64,000 nt of DNA from Taeniopygia guttata (taxonomy: Eukaryota > Chordata > Aves > Passeriformes > Estrildidae). The position numbers and the translations under genes are program-made. The notes under the pieces are model-generated. The model saw only the letters and a program-made list of their open reading frames with translations, did no database searches and was not told the DNA's origin. Location: contig NC_133027.1 of assembly GCF_048771995.1 (NCBI RefSeq), positions 56,295,501 through 56,359,500 of the forward strand, in the 5' to 3' direction. Positions 10,517 through 24,600 of the stretch are shown in pieces; the first letter of the stretch is position 1, and every line of letters begins with the position of its first letter.

Positions 10517-10661
10517 TCCGGCTGCGCCCCCCCAGCGCACACTCTCGCCCCCCCATCACGATTTTTTATTTTTCGTCCCGATGTGTTTTAAATGTGAGTC
10601 CCCTGTCTCTGCCAGCGCTCCCGGCTCCCCCCCCGCCCCCGGCAGCGCGTTATTCCGAGGC

Positions 10662-10694
10662 GGGCGGCGGGTCCGGCGGGAAGGGGCGGCGGGG
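10662..10694 (+). other. G-quadruplex-forming motif upstream of CCN2 promoter
   Basis: Five runs of three or more G (10662-10664, 10669-10671, 10678-10680, 10683-10686, 10691-10694) are separated by loops of 4, 6, 2 and 4 bases. This satisfies the standard G3+N1-7 rule. It lies about 300 bp upstream of the TATA box, on the non-template strand relative to the plus orientation. Confidence 0.6.
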
Positions 10695-10860
10695 CGGTTG
10701 CCAGGGGCGCTCGGGGGAATCCGCTATTTCCCTTGCCCTGTGCTCCCCGCTCGTCCCTCGTCCCTCCCCCGGGCACAGGGGATGCGGGGCGGGTGGATCG
10801 GGGGTGGCGCGGGCTACCCGGTGTCCGGCGGCGAACGGTCCCGGCGCTTTGGTACCACCG

Positions 10861-12490
10861 AAAAGAGGTATAATTACACTACCGGGTATAAATTGACTCT
10901 GTGTACCACTGAATCATACTGAATATTTGTAATGTGTTCCTTCCCTAATAGATGCTCTCTATGAATAGAGAGAGTGCCTATTTACTCTGAAATACTTGGC
11001 ACAGTGAGTGGAGTCTGAAGCATGGAAGAAGTGGCTATTATTTTCCCACTGCCTGTGTGCAGCTGTCATTTCTGAGCAACACGTTCCTCGTTCCTTGCAC
11101 ATCCCTGCTTCCAACCTTCCTGATAGTCTGCCCCAGGATTACAACAAGAAGAGAATGGCATGCCACCTCATTCAGCCAAAACCGTAACACTGTGGTTTGT
11201 ATTTGTCTGAACACAGGACATAAGTGTTGTGGTTTATATTAAGTCATTGCATATAACTGCTATGATTATTGTTGGGGTTTTTTTTCTTTTTTTTTTAACT
11301 GGGATGGTGGCTCTTCCCCCGCCTCCTGTGTATGATTTGAATACTCAGTGATGTCATGTTGTTTGACCTCCGCTTTAACGCAAGGAATGCCAATGTTTTG
11401 GCTTTGGAGAGAGACCAGCTTAATGCATCGCAACAAACAATCTAAAATCTGGTAGTACCTTAAGAGATCTCATCTTTTATATGCAGGCTTTCCCCCCACT
11501 CCCATTCTCCCTTGCTCCCCACTTCTTTCCATCCCTTCTTATCTAGGCATACTTCCATGCTATGATGCAGCAATAAAACAAGATTCATGAAGGGAAAATA
11601 AGGTCTTCCATGTAATGCCCCAGTAGGACCATTGTGCTGTAAAACTGCTACTTATATTCTGCCAGCACTGTACTGTGTCTAGTAAAGTCATTTGGATGTC
11701 ATTTATTCTACTTGAAATCCTCTATTAAAAGAAATGAGATTGTCTTTGAAAGAAAAAATGAATCCTGGAGGAGCAGTTATGGTAAATAATATATGTTCCC
11801 AAAACCATAAGGTCTCCTAAAATCTGTATTTACTTGAAGGACTCCAGTGGCTTCAGTGCTGGGTAAATAGTATGTGTACCAAACTATGTATGACATGCAT
11901 ACCAAAATGCAAATGTAACCAGGTAAACAGAATGCCTTTTTTAAATGCCTAAATATGGTAGAACATCAGAGGGAGAGAGAGAGAGAGGCTCTAGACATGT
12001 TTTATAACTTTCCATGTAAGAGGTTTTTTCGGAGATACAATTTTATTAAACAAAACCTAAGAATCTCACTGACAGAAAAAGTATGTTTAAAAGTAACAAA
12101 TTACCAGAAAACCAGGAAATCCAAAATTAAAGGATAAATCTGTCCTATGTCCTCCCACTGCAGGCTGAGTACAGCAAGCCCCATACACTTGCTGGCCTGA
12201 GAAAAATGGCTTGAATAGTTATTTGAATTCAGAACTAATTCTGGTCTTGCACCACTGTGGATCAGGCATTAACCCACTAAATTAGAAGTTGTATCAGCAC
12301 ATGTGGGTAGGTAAGAATCAGAGTCCACAGGAGTGCCTCTGGTCATCTTGGTTTCAGTGTTGTTAGATGTGTCTAACAATGGGTACCTCATTGGTGCGTG
12401 TGTATGTACGCACAGGGGCTAAGGGAACTTGAAAGCAAAGGCAGTTCTTGCAGACTCCAATCTCTCTTCAGCTTATCCTTTCTGATGACA
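10861..12490. other. Upstream flank of CCN2, no gene
   Basis: AT-rich noncoding DNA with a short GA microsatellite at about 11971-11987 and a poly(T) tract near 11277-11300. No coding evidence. Confidence 0.6.
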
Positions 12491-12655
12491 ACCACAGAAT
12501 CCTCAAGGTTGGAACAGACCTTCATCATTTAGTACAGCCAGCAATATCACCCCACCATAATCACCCCCAAACAGTATCCCCAGATGCCACATCCAGGTGG
12601 CTCTTGAGTATGCCACAGGTTGGACAAGTACATCTTGGCACTGATGCATAAAATG
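12491..12655 (-). repeat. Degenerate CR1 LINE fragment (3' region)
   Basis: Plus-strand text starting ACCACAGAATCCTCAAGGTT, then CAGACCTTCATCAT and CACCCCACCATAATCACCCC and GATGCCACATCCA, follows the reverse complement of an avian CR1 3' end. The element is therefore on the minus strand, with its 3' end at the lower coordinate. It is diverged and has no coding capacity. Confidence 0.6.
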
Positions 12656-15600
12656 GTTAAAATGCACTAATTTTGACTTCCATGCAGGTGTTTATACAGG
12701 ACATGCTTTTAAGATAGTATATTTTTTCTGCTGAAACTAGGAATTCACTACACCAGCCTTGTAGACTTGTTTACACAGCTATATACGGTATGTGTGTGTC
12801 TACATCAGCTTCGGTTGGTGAAGTCTTGTAAAATGTACAGGTGTGGATTGCTACATTCCTCTCTTGTGTTTTTCCTTCTTTTTTTTTTTTCCCTGCTTCC
12901 CCCCAGAAAGTCACTTGATCAGGTATCAGACATAGTGAAAACCTGGCAAGACTACAGGAAAGTGGCTAGACTTGGAGTGTTTGTGTACTTAAAGAAAGAA
13001 TCTTGCACATTTTCAACTTTCAGTCACAGATATTTTTTTATAAGAGCAATTGGAGGTCTGAGCCAGCCCTCAAAGCGGAAATCAAAAGCTCCCAGAGAAA
13101 CATACCCGAGGAATGTGAATCTGATCCAACAACCATACGCAATGCACATACAGTACTGTCAGTCTTATAGGAAGTCTTGCCATATATGGACATCTGGACC
13201 CTGAGCTGTTTATCATCATGATAGGCTTGTAGCTGGCTTCAGATATTTCTGGCTTGCCTCAGGTTTTGTGTGCCAATTAGTTCCTTTCCCAAAATGCTCA
13301 CCAGGATATTTCTTTAAAATTTTAATAAATACATCTCAAAATTCTGAGAGGTCTGGTTAAAGTTACGTTAGTAGGCTTTTGCTTAATATGCAGATTCCAA
13401 GACTTACTCCACTAGCTCAGAAATAGACACAGAATAAAAATAAAGATATTTATTCCATCATGAATGTGGTTGCCTGGTATTTCTCTTTCTTAGAAGTCAT
13501 CTGGTAGCTTAGTCTATGAATCTGTAGGCATAGAAAGGGCTCTGAAGTAGACCACTTGCTGAACTTCTGCTCATCCTTTTATGGGGAGTTGCATGATCCC
13601 ATGAATCAGCAAAAGCAAAGAAAAGACCACATTTCCCAGGATCTGTCAAACAACTTATCCATGTTGTGCAATTCGTACTACTTGGTTAGAGTGGTACAAA
13701 GCCTTTCACCTTGTACTCATGACAATCCATGTCAGCTAATCTCCTAATTAGAGCCATTAGCTCTTCTCCAAAGTGAAACAGAATTAGAAGGCAGGGAGGG
13801 GCAGTGGATGGCACAGGCTATGGACATGTTTGCTGCTGAAATGGTGGACTTAGTCCAAATTCCTCAAGATACTGGTTCAGATTCTCTGCTAGCATCAGTT
13901 GGGTAGTTCACTAAATGCACTGCTGGCCATCAAAATATTGGGATTTGAAAAGTCCAAGTCTATTAGGCTAAAGCAAAATCATCAGGTGCAATTCCTATTA
14001 GCAGACCTGAGTTTTATTTTTTTTCATAATGTTATTCTTTATGTGTTAACATGCAAGTATTTTGTTACTTCTAGAGTCCCTGAGAATACTTGGCTTTGTT
14101 CTTAAAACGTAACTGGACTTTTTGTGAATGTGTGTAGTCTTAAACCAGCAAAGTGATTACTGGAGGTAGAATAATCTAAATGGGTATTCAAAGCACATGT
14201 AAAACAATTCATACGAAAGTGAGATTATGAGTACTTTGAAGCTAAATGTCCTTTATCTACTGAGCCTCAGATTCAGTTTACCTTATTTTATTCTGAAAAA
14301 TTTGCCACAGATCTGGTCTTAGAAGCACTGTAGGAGCAGCATTCACTACTTCTGTGAGGAGGCTGGCCATGTCCTGGGTTTTTCTGGGGAAGCGTAAAGC
14401 CCCTTCCATGGCCCGCAAAGGTGAGTGAGGAGGGAGAGGCTTTCAGTAGTTTATTTCTCAGATTTGACTGAGGTTTGCAACCTCATCCTGTAGTAAGTCA
14501 GTTAGCATAGGGCTGCAGTGAGTCACTAACCACTCCTTTGACAATTGTCCCATAAATGGTTAACAATTCATAAAAAGTTAGTGTTGCTGGCTGGAGAGGA
14601 AATGTGGCCAGGGATTGACTCAGAACATACACCAGAAATCCTTTTGAGATTCTCAGAGGAACCACGTGGAAAACAGCTGGACGAACACTTCCTCCCACTC
14701 TGTCATGGATTATGTGGGCAGGAAAGAATCAGATCTGCTTAGTCTACAATGCGTTTGATGTTGTTTTCAGTTTTTCAGCCTGCTTTTTCAGGACCTGTTA
14801 GTGTAAGTTTTGATGGTTTGTGGGTTTTTTCCCCCCAAGCTGAGACACGAGTATTTAATTAATATTTGACCAAATTAAGGACTTCCATTAACAAATGCAA
14901 TTTTCTTTGCCATAAACTATGGGATCTCTTAATTTATATTGTAGCTGCTGTGGAGTAAAGACCTGGGGAGAATCCTGTGGGATAAATTTTCCATGTTGTC
15001 TGATAGGATAGGGTCAATATTTTAAATGTGTGGGTGACAGAGTGGTTTCTTTGGGGAGAAATGAAAAGAGAGAAATGTCTTCCCCATTTTATATACAACC
15101 TCAGTTCATTGACCTTGGTGTAGTGGGCTTTTCTGTTTACACAGTATTTCCAGAGGAAGTGGAGGAGTTGGTTTATTGTATAGGTCTGTAATGCATCTGG
15201 AGGACTTCATAAACACACTGCATCAGATGACCTACAAAGGAACATAATGTCCTTGATGCATTGGCACCAAATTTTAGAGATTTTATGATTTTTCAGGAAA
15301 AAATAATAGAATTTTATCTATGTTATCTATGTTCAGCTGCCAGCTTGGCTGTCTGTTTTTTTTCAGCAAGTGATGTGGGGTATGTGACCTGTGTAAATGC
15401 GCCTGTACAAGTGACGCAGACAGGGAAACTGGGATGTAACCTACAACAGCCAAGGTGGCTTCCTTATTGACCCACAGATGTGTGTGAAATTTGGCAGCTA
15501 CTGGGCCAGGTCTGAAAAACATCTTAGACTGCTAATCCCACTGGTGTTGGTGGGAAATTCTCTGTCAGACCATTTTTCACATGGAGACGAGAAAAGCAGA

Positions 15601-18600
15601 TACTCCAGAAAACGTGAATTGTTAGGGAAGTGGGGATGTGTTTAAAATATTTTGATTTCCTGCAGGAACTAATTGAGGAAACCTAGTTGTTTTAAACATC
15701 AATGGTCTCAGGTCCAGTGTTTACAACCACGTTGCTACAGATGTCTTATTGATGGGTGACTTTTAAGTAATAAGCATGATGTTGTAAAAGTGGTAGGACT
15801 TTCACTAACAGCACGTGTTTCTGAGCATATTACTCCATTTATAACCCTTTTATTAAAGGGTTTTAAATAGAAATCAAGGATAGGTTTTTACTGTGTGGTG
15901 TTTGTTTTGACATTTTGGACAATGGGATTTTTGTGAAGGTTGAACCTAAGAAGTTACTTGTGGTGCATTTCTTGTGAGGAAGTTATCCATGATGGATATT
16001 GTGGAAAAGTCTAACCTTAATAGCATGGTAGATCTATATGATTATTTGAGATTCAATTATGACATGGGATGAAAAGACAGTTCATGAACTACCTTTTTGT
16101 ATTGCCTAAGTCTGCAAGATATTTGAAAATGTTGAATCTGTCCTAACAGTGTTTCTGTGTGAGTTACAAAATGTGTAATAAAAATTTCAGGTGAGTTTTA
16201 AAAACTTGTATGAACTAGCCTTTCTTCTTCTGTCACTCACAAGATACAGAGGGTTGATTTTCAAATTCCCTGGGAACAGTCTTCTCATTTTACCTTCTTA
16301 AATTCAGTGATAACTCACCTAGACCTTCACATATCTTTATTTTTCTTGATAAATGGCTGGAAAAGAGTGACAGTGGAGTGCATGACTTGGGAAGTGCACT
16401 TTCTATTTCTTTTTTGCCATCAAGCTGCCACAGGGGGGAGTAGAAGTTTGGAAAGGACGGTGCTTCCCAAAAAGTCACTGAGGCAAGTGCTGTATTTGTG
16501 TGTACCCTGGCCAGTCTCTCACGGGGAGAAAAGCAAGGGCAAGAGAGGAGTGGGTGTTCTAGGAATGAAAAGGTTGGTTGGAGAAAGGAGCTGGAGGGTT
16601 TCTACAGCTGGAACAAGCTGAATGGTTCACTGCTTTGCAAAACCACTCTGTTTTTCTTATTCATTCCTACCAGCTTTTCTGTCCAGATGTAAGGAGAATG
16701 TGACTGAATTGTTTTCCTGCCTCAGGAGGGAAGATGACATGTGGGAGTTGTAAAGCACTTGCAAAATCCCTGCCTGTCTGACAAAAGGCTTTTCCCACAT
16801 TAGGGCTATTGGCTAATGAAGAAAAAATGCTAGGCAGAGGCAAGGCAGAGGACACAGTGAGGAAAAGTTTTGCTAAGCTGAGAGAAAAGGGTTGTTCTTG
16901 TGGACTGCCAGTGTTGGTGAAATCCACACTGTCTGCTTCACGATGAGTAACTGGACTCTGTGGGTCCTAGGCAGGCAGGATGCATCCTCACGCCTTGGCC
17001 CTGGCTGTGAGGTTACTCTCTCGTCCCTTGTGTGATCACAACTTCTCTTGCAAGGCACAGTCTGAAGCAGCAGCATGGCTGTCAGCCACCATCCTGCTCT
17101 GCCACTGGGTTTGGTACAGTTTTGCAGTGGAGGCGTGTGGGCAGAGAAGGCGATGTTAGAGCGGGAGTTGAAGGAGTGGGCTCGGATTTTGAAGTTGTGC
17201 AGTATAACAAGAGGGTGGAAAGGGACTTACCCCTCCTGTTAGCTTCCTGCCCATGTGCTGTATTTGAGCATGTCCCCAGAGAAAAGCAGCCAAGGTCCCT
17301 AGTGGGAAAGGCTAAACAGGGCTGGAGAGAAGGGTGCACATATGTGTTTGTGTGGGAAGGGTTGCGGTGGAGTAGGGTGGAATGGAGGAAGTGGAGAAAT
17401 TGGTGTGTGAGGAGAGTGGTGTAGGTGAGCCAGCCAAGGATGAGGTGGGCTTGGCAGCTTCCTTCCCACTGCCTTCACAGCATTTTACCACCAAGAAACC
17501 ATGCTCTGGTCAGTTCAACCATGGGAAAACTCTTTTGCCAGAAGAAGAGAGAGGTGTCTGCAGCAAAGTCTGGGTGCTCCTCTTCTCCATACCTTTGGTA
17601 GTCAGTCCCTTCTTTCTCTTGTCCTGCTGCACTCAGGAACAAGCTGCATTGAGGTCACAGGGGAGACACCACAAGTTTCTCGCTTCTGGGGTCTGTATTA
17701 GGGAGTTTTATCACTGGATAACCTAATCAACAATTTTTGGGAAAGAATGAAATAATTTTTATGAACTTGTTAATGATCAAGAAAACAACTGAAAGCAGTG
17801 AACCAGGCACTTTTTCTAAGTCCTCAAGATCTGATTGCACAGATCTGTAAGATCATTGCACAGAGGCAGAGTAAGTAAGAATAAAGGAAGAATTAAAGGA
17901 GAAACATATTTATGCTTCTGTAACCTATCATGAGAAATAACAATAACACTTGCTAAATGTGTTATTTTAGAATGCAGAGGAGAATGCATCAGGTAAGTGT
18001 TTGGTTTTAGAGGTGCAAATTGATTGGGAAAGAAAGCCATTCTATGGGTAACATTTTTTTAATACATTTGTTATATCTGCGATTCCTGGACTTTTGAACT
18101 ATCATCAAAAGGAGCCTGGGCAAAATCCACATTCTTTATGCTTAGAAAATTGATAAATTCAGTGCTTGTTCCATGACCTTGTTCTTAACAGACACAAAAA
18201 AGAGAGAATTATTGGTCCAATTTCCAAATATGACATAAGGAATTTGTTTATGCTTTTGGAAGGTAATGTGCCTAAGTTTGAGTGGAACTTGGTTAAGTAT
18301 AATGAAATTCTCAAGGAATGCAAGGCTGATTTTGTTCAACAGTAAACATCTAAGATTAAAAAAATACCTATACATTTTTCAAACTTGTGCCTAAACCTCA
18401 AGTGTCTTTTTTTTAATTAGGGTGATTTTTGCAAATTCAAGGAGCTAACTAAACATAAAAATACAAACAGAAAACAATAAAATTAAATACATTCAGAACA
18501 ACTTTCACTTTTTCCCTTAATTCGAGTTGTACATAAATTATAGCTGAAGTTAAAGTCAGAGGCATAGTGAAGCTTGTACCAGAGTTTACTGCACTCACTC

Positions 18601-21600
18601 AGACTCTTGCAATTATAAAACACTGGAGAACACCGACCTGAGTCAGTGTCACAGTGTCACAATACCTAGACCCTGTTAGAGTGCTTTTACAAAGCACAGG
18701 GTCAAGATATTAATTCTGGACATTAAATGTTTTATTACTAATGTTTTCTAACATTTGAAGAATCAATACATGTACCAAGTCAAAACCAAGAGCAAAACCA
18801 GTATTACACAGTTTATAATTCCAGTTTCTGTGGGTTTTCCATTTTCATCACTTTACTCTTTTCATGAAAGAAAAGGAGAGTCTGAGGGAAATTGCAGCAA
18901 TTCTTTTTGAGTCCAGCACTTTTACTTGTTGTGTCAGCCCTTCTGTTTAGACTCTTCATCATAGCTGAGGATGAATGGACAGCATAGTTACTGTAGTGTA
19001 ATTGAATCATTCTTCTCCTTGAAAAGGTATAGATGTGTGTTTCTGCTGCTAGAGATCACAAGTTTGTTCCTGCAGAGGCTTGGTTTTACATTGCGTCCAG
19101 AGCTGATTCCTTATGCACTTTTGACATTTTATTATATAATTGCAGCAAGAAAAACACACATGCTGTATTTCAAGTCAAATTAGTTGAATAGATGAGGTAT
19201 CTAATTTTTATTTCTTGAAGGCAACCAGAGCAAATCTTAGTTATGTTTTTATTCAAAATTTCTTAATTTTTCCTACTTTCGCTTCAGGCCAAAACAGAAC
19301 AATACATTCTCATTATTTAAGCATATGAAAAAAATGAAAAAAAAAATAACCACCAAGGTAACAAGAAGTTCTCTTCTACAGATATTTACTAAGAAAGCCA
19401 AGCAGGAGCATAATTGCAGGACTTAAAACATATTTGATAATCGCAAAGTAACTCAACAAATGCATTAGGGTTCTGGGGAGAACTAAAATGGGAATAACAG
19501 GAAAGCTGTAGAGGAAAAAAATCTCACAAGATTAAGACAGTAGGGTGCCCAGAATTTTTATGAAGATTTGATGCTGGGATACTTCTGATGAAAATAGACC
19601 CAGGATGATCCTCTTACCAAATGATTGCTCTTGCTTGGAAGGAAGTTTTGAATTTGTAAATAAGTGTAGGGGATGAGATAATTGTTAGCCATCATACAGT
19701 ACAGTTGTAGGTTGCTTCAGGTTGACCATGGGGCAGTGGTGACATTGCCTGACCAGCTGTAACATGCCATTCCCAGAGCATGAGGGGTCAAACTTTCTTC
19801 CTTACCTGCCCTTTGCACCTTGCAAAATATTCACTTCCTTTTACATCATTTGTGCATCAAATCCCTCTTCATTTTGGAACATTTCTCCTTTTCCTGACCA
19901 TTATTTTCCCCGACACCCAGTGACTTTTCACCACCTTTCCTCATTTTGCTTGTGTCTTCAGTGAACTATATCTTCTCTAGCACTGATATGAAGCTGCTGT
20001 TGCTCCTCACCACTGCAGCCCACGTTCCCACAAGCAGCCCTTTCTGTCTTCTGAGCAATGCAGTCCTTCTCAGGAGGTGACTCCTTGGTCTGCTTCTGAA
20101 TATGAACTGATAGTTAAGATTACCTTTACTAACCTAGATGAGAGGTGTTTATAAAACAGATGAATGTTTTATATGTAAATGTGGAAGTCTTTTGGGAAGG
20201 CCCTTAGAGATTTGTTTAGCCTGTACTATAGCTTGGAGGATTTTTTTAAAACAACTCTGCTTTCCAAGCTGGAAAGGTCACTGCTTCTTTAGAATATTTT
20301 GGGAGATGTTTCTGTGGTTTGTCAGATCTAAAAATAAACTGTGATCAACACACATTAAAATTATGACAGGTTTGGGTTTTTTTAAGAGTATATAAAGCAA
20401 TTACATATTTGTTTTTTGACTGGGGAACCAGTCAGAACTACAGACAAGCCATGAAAATCCTCTTCAGAATTTCAGGACTATTTTTTTGGTGTGTCTTCAA
20501 AGTTGTGAGCATCTGCTTGCCTATCTGTTCGTCTGTCTTATGCTTTTTATAGAGCCTATCATTTTTTTCAACTGAGAGACAGACACCAGAAACATTTCTA
20601 GTATTTTTTCCTAAATTTCTAGGACAACTGGAGACCTTTGATTGAAGTTTTTTTTTTTTTTCCATTAGACAGAGGAATTGAGGAATCCTGATGAAATAGA
20701 CTCTGTGCATTGCTAGTGTTGATTTTCAGCAAAATGAAGCTGAAAAAAACCTTGGAATTCTTTTGTTCTGAAATCTGTCAATGATTTGGCTTGATTTTGA
20801 AAGGGAGAAATGTTGGAGGAGTTTATTTCAAATCCTCTTTGTGTCAAGGACCTGCTGGTCTTGATTGTCCTCAAAAATACTTCTAAAATTTTCACTTTAA
20901 GTGTCATTTTTTTAATGTCTATCACTGTAAGTAGGGCTGAAGTCATGTTTGGAAACCCAGTCTTCGTCAAAGAGAAGAAAAAATGTTTTCTGGCCCACAT
21001 CAGGGAGCACTTAAAAACATTCTATGATTTGTTTAGAGTCATGAAAGGCTGTTATGTAAAAGCAAATTTGGCAATGCAGTTTTACCATTTTTTGTCACTG
21101 TAGTTGTTCCTAAACCAAATCCCATTGTGTCTGTGGCAAGGAGCCTTGGGTTAGGTAGTTCAAAAGGTCAGTGTTGGGTACAGGCCAGTGGGTCTGGCAG
21201 GTGGGGATCACTCACTTTGGAGACCTTCAGCCGTCATTCTGCATTTTCTGTGCTTTGTGTGAGTCCTGTGCTTAGTGTGCAGTATAGTTGGGCGTGTGGG
21301 TGGAAGCTTTGCTACGTGAAAAGAAATGGCAATTGCTTGTAATGCTTTTTCTCTGCTGGAGTTGCAGGGGAAGTTTCTGAGGTGCAGCTGCAGGGATTGA
21401 GTTCAGTGAGATCTTCTTTGGAGACCTGAGGGTACCAAACTTTTCTCTGATGACACTCACACACAAGGACCTTATCTCCCCTCACAGCTGCTTCAGGAAT
21501 GTTTTGTGTTTCTTGAGTTTAATCTAGGTGTTCTAACACTGAACAGCTCTCCAAACTACTAGCAGTTTGGTTTCTGCCCTAAGCCCTCAAGCATGTCTCA

Positions 21601-24600
21601 GAAGGGTGATGTGCCAGGGACGTTTTCAGAAGGCTCAAGTATGGACTACATTGCCAGTGCCTACAGGGCAGAGGGCTGGTGCAGGTTATTCTTTCTGCCT
21701 TTCTCAGCCAAGGGAAGCATCATTCAGCTCTTGACAGTGCTTGCTACCAGCAGCTGCCCTTGTAGACTTCCTGCTTTGCAGAGTGGCATGTGGAAGAGCT
21801 GAGAGAAGTGTCCTTATCTACCTGTTCTGCCATCTCTAGAGTACACATGTTAGGAAAGTCACCCCTGCATTTAAAGAACAAAGAAGTAGCATGACCTCTC
21901 TATCTGCCCACTGATTTAAATCCCATTCTATTTTAAACCCCGTTTTTGACAGTGAGTCTTATCTAAAATTGGCAAAAAAAGGAGGATGTTTCTTCTCATC
22001 AGGACAGAGCCTGCATTCAGCTCTCTTTCAAGTGGTGCAATAAAATATGGGAATAGACTTCAGCTTCCCATGTTTTAATTCTTGTTTTTTAATCCTTGTT
22101 TTCATTTTTGAAACTATTTGGATCCAAAAAGACATTTTTTCCTCTTTCTACTTCTGGTTTGTTTGTTGGACCACTGCCTGCTCACCCTATTCAGATGTCA
22201 AGAGACTCTCTATTTTTCCATTTCTGGAATAGTCATTCAAGACTCAGTGTTTCTTGTGAAAACCCTCAGAATTTACAGTGTGTTTATTGGTCTCTCACCA
22301 ACTGAAGTTTCTCTCTTGTAATATTTTGTTTCAAAGTTTCTCTCAGATACTGTTATATAGATTTGGTTCACAAAATAATTCTGTGGTAAGCCTAGGAGTT
22401 TAAGAGACCATCTTCTTAAAAGATCTAGCTAATAAGCCAATTAAAGTATAAGGAATTTGCATAATTTGTTGAACTGGTAGGTTTGAGACATAATTGATGG
22501 GGTAAGGCACTTTTAATAGTAGACTAATGGGCAAAGGATACCAGTTGTGTGAAGTGTTTCAGGAATGCACAGTAAAACACAGCTTCTGTGTGAAGAGGCC
22601 ATTCTTGGGTCCAGAATTTGTCAATTGTGCTGCACATATTAAGAGCAGGTTTGTGCAAAAGAACTTGTAAAATCTGGTAGAACAGGGGAGAACCAATAAT
22701 CTGTGATGGGTATTTCCCCAGAGCGCAAGAAAGGTTTACTTTAGGGGTGTTGCAGTTGAAAGGAAGGCTGAGGAAGAAGAGGTACATGGCATAAACTGGA
22801 GCAGAAATAGCAAGAAAGTGAAATGGTGAGGGGGAAGTTCAATAAACTGTAGTGCAGAAAAACATTTGGCTGAGTTACTGAAAGAGTAGAACATGGTGGG
22901 TTTTGCACCAGGACCCATTGCTGTGTGTTCTGCACAACACCTAATTAGCCTGGTAAAGTGAAATATTAATGAACTTCACCATTGACTTTTCTTCATTTTT
23001 ACAGCTATGTTAGTTGCAGTGTGGAAGGAAGTTGTAGAAGCAAATAGCTGGAATGTGTTACAAGTGTGTGAGAGGGCCAGGGCCACTGAACAGTGCAATG
23101 AGGCAGGAGAAGTGGATGGAAACTCATTTAATCAGTCCATTAAATGAAAAATCTGCCAAATCAGACCAGTCCTATGACTCCATTTCTCGTTTTACTTCCT
23201 TTCTGTCTCTCATTAAAGTGTACAGCTCTGGGGTGGGTAGGAACTTTTGGGGGACTGGCTCAGAAAAGGAAAACTGCATCTGTGGTTTGGTTTGAGTGCT
23301 ACCCTTTAAGCCTAATAACTGGTTCATTAAAGTATTATAATAATTTGGTTTTAGACATAGCTTAATTTTAAGCCTGGGCATGAAATAAGATCTTTTTAAA
23401 AATCAAGATTGTTTGTGAATCTTTCTTTTACTGCTGTGGTTCTTGCTGAGTTTTGTCCAGGACATCTCTGGAAATGTGAGCTCCAGATATATCACAAAAC
23501 AGCCTGTGTTGTGTGGCAGCTGTATGTTTAAGAAGAAAATGCTGGAGGAGATGGCTAACTTTGCATGCAGACTTCTGTGTGTTCATCAGCACTGATTCCA
23601 AACATCCTGTTTGGTTTCTGATCACTGATTAGCCGCACAAACAAGTCAGATACCTTTAACCACTAAAAATTATCCCTCTTCTGCTCTCACAGTCTCTCTA
23701 GACTGGAATTTTTTTAAGCTGCTTGATGCAGATATGTTTCCAGGGATCTCACAATCCAGATTTTGGTCCCAACTATAGTAATTTAAAGCCTATTTAGACT
23801 CTCCTGAAAGATAGATTTATAAGGAAAATGTTGACAGCTCCTGGCTTCTTGTATCACTGGTGGGAGCCATGATAATATTGATTTCCTCTAGTTGCCTTCC
23901 ATCAAATGCTCAAAGAAGCATTTTTCCTTTGGTGCAAACATCAAAAATGTGGATGGTTCTGTTTTCCCAAACTTGGATAACATCCCTGAACATACCATTT
24001 CTGTGGTAATGCAGTACAACATATCCCAATTATATTAAAAACCCCCTTTTTGGATAAAGTGCGTGTCATTGTATGCCCTTTCACTCTGTCTCATGTATCT
24101 TGTTCTAGGAAACTGAGTCTGCTTTTTTTTGTTCCTACAGGACTTTCTTCATGTGAGGAGTATAGATGAGAACTGTGTTTTTTTCTCTCAGAATGCCTTC
24201 AAGTTCTTTGTCTTCCTAGTCTAGACATCTAAAGTGTTTCCAAGTAGTTAAAGACTCTCAGTGATAGTAAGGTTTTATTGATACTTATATCGCTTCTTGT
24301 CCCAAACTGAAATTGATCATGATTATAGTGAGCTCTGACATCTGGAAAAAGTTATACTGAGGCACGGCTGCAGTTTACCTTTTGGGACAAGCCTTTGCAT
24401 TTGATCTGGGTTGGAAATCTCAGAATCAGCTTTGGATATGCATGTGGAAAGAAGGATATAAGAGAAAATTGAGAAAATGCAGAAGGATCTCATATTTCCA
24501 GTGTTGTATTTTTTAATTCTGCCCAGGTGAAAGGAAAGCACCTATCTAAAGTCAGTGTAAAGGCTTGTCAGTGCAAGGTTAAAGTTGCATGTTAAAATGT

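Larger units (their letters stand above)
9350..10860. promoter_or_regulatory. CCN2: CpG island spanning CCN2 promoter and first exons
   Basis: Base composition rises sharply from the AT-rich surroundings to very GC- and CpG-rich DNA from exon 3 through about 500 bp upstream of the TATA box. It drops back at about 10860. It includes all promoter motifs listed here and two G-rich tracts. Many long ORFs in this block are composition artefacts. Confidence 0.85.

Noticed and set aside
10036-10559. Minus-strand ORFs of 149-168 codons over the CCN2 leader and promoter
   Set aside because: They cross the TATA box and the inferred transcription start and are compositional artefacts of GC-rich DNA.
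9969-10922. 317-codon ORF on plus across the CpG island
   Set aside because: Antisense to CCN2 exon 1 and its promoter; very high GC lowers stop frequency and the translation is Arg/Gly/Ala-rich without domains.
12767-13204. 145-codon ORF on plus
   Set aside because: Its hydrophobic stretch is a translated poly(T/C) tract; no homology recognised. The acceptor-like CCCCAG inside it is noted but lacks a partner donor.
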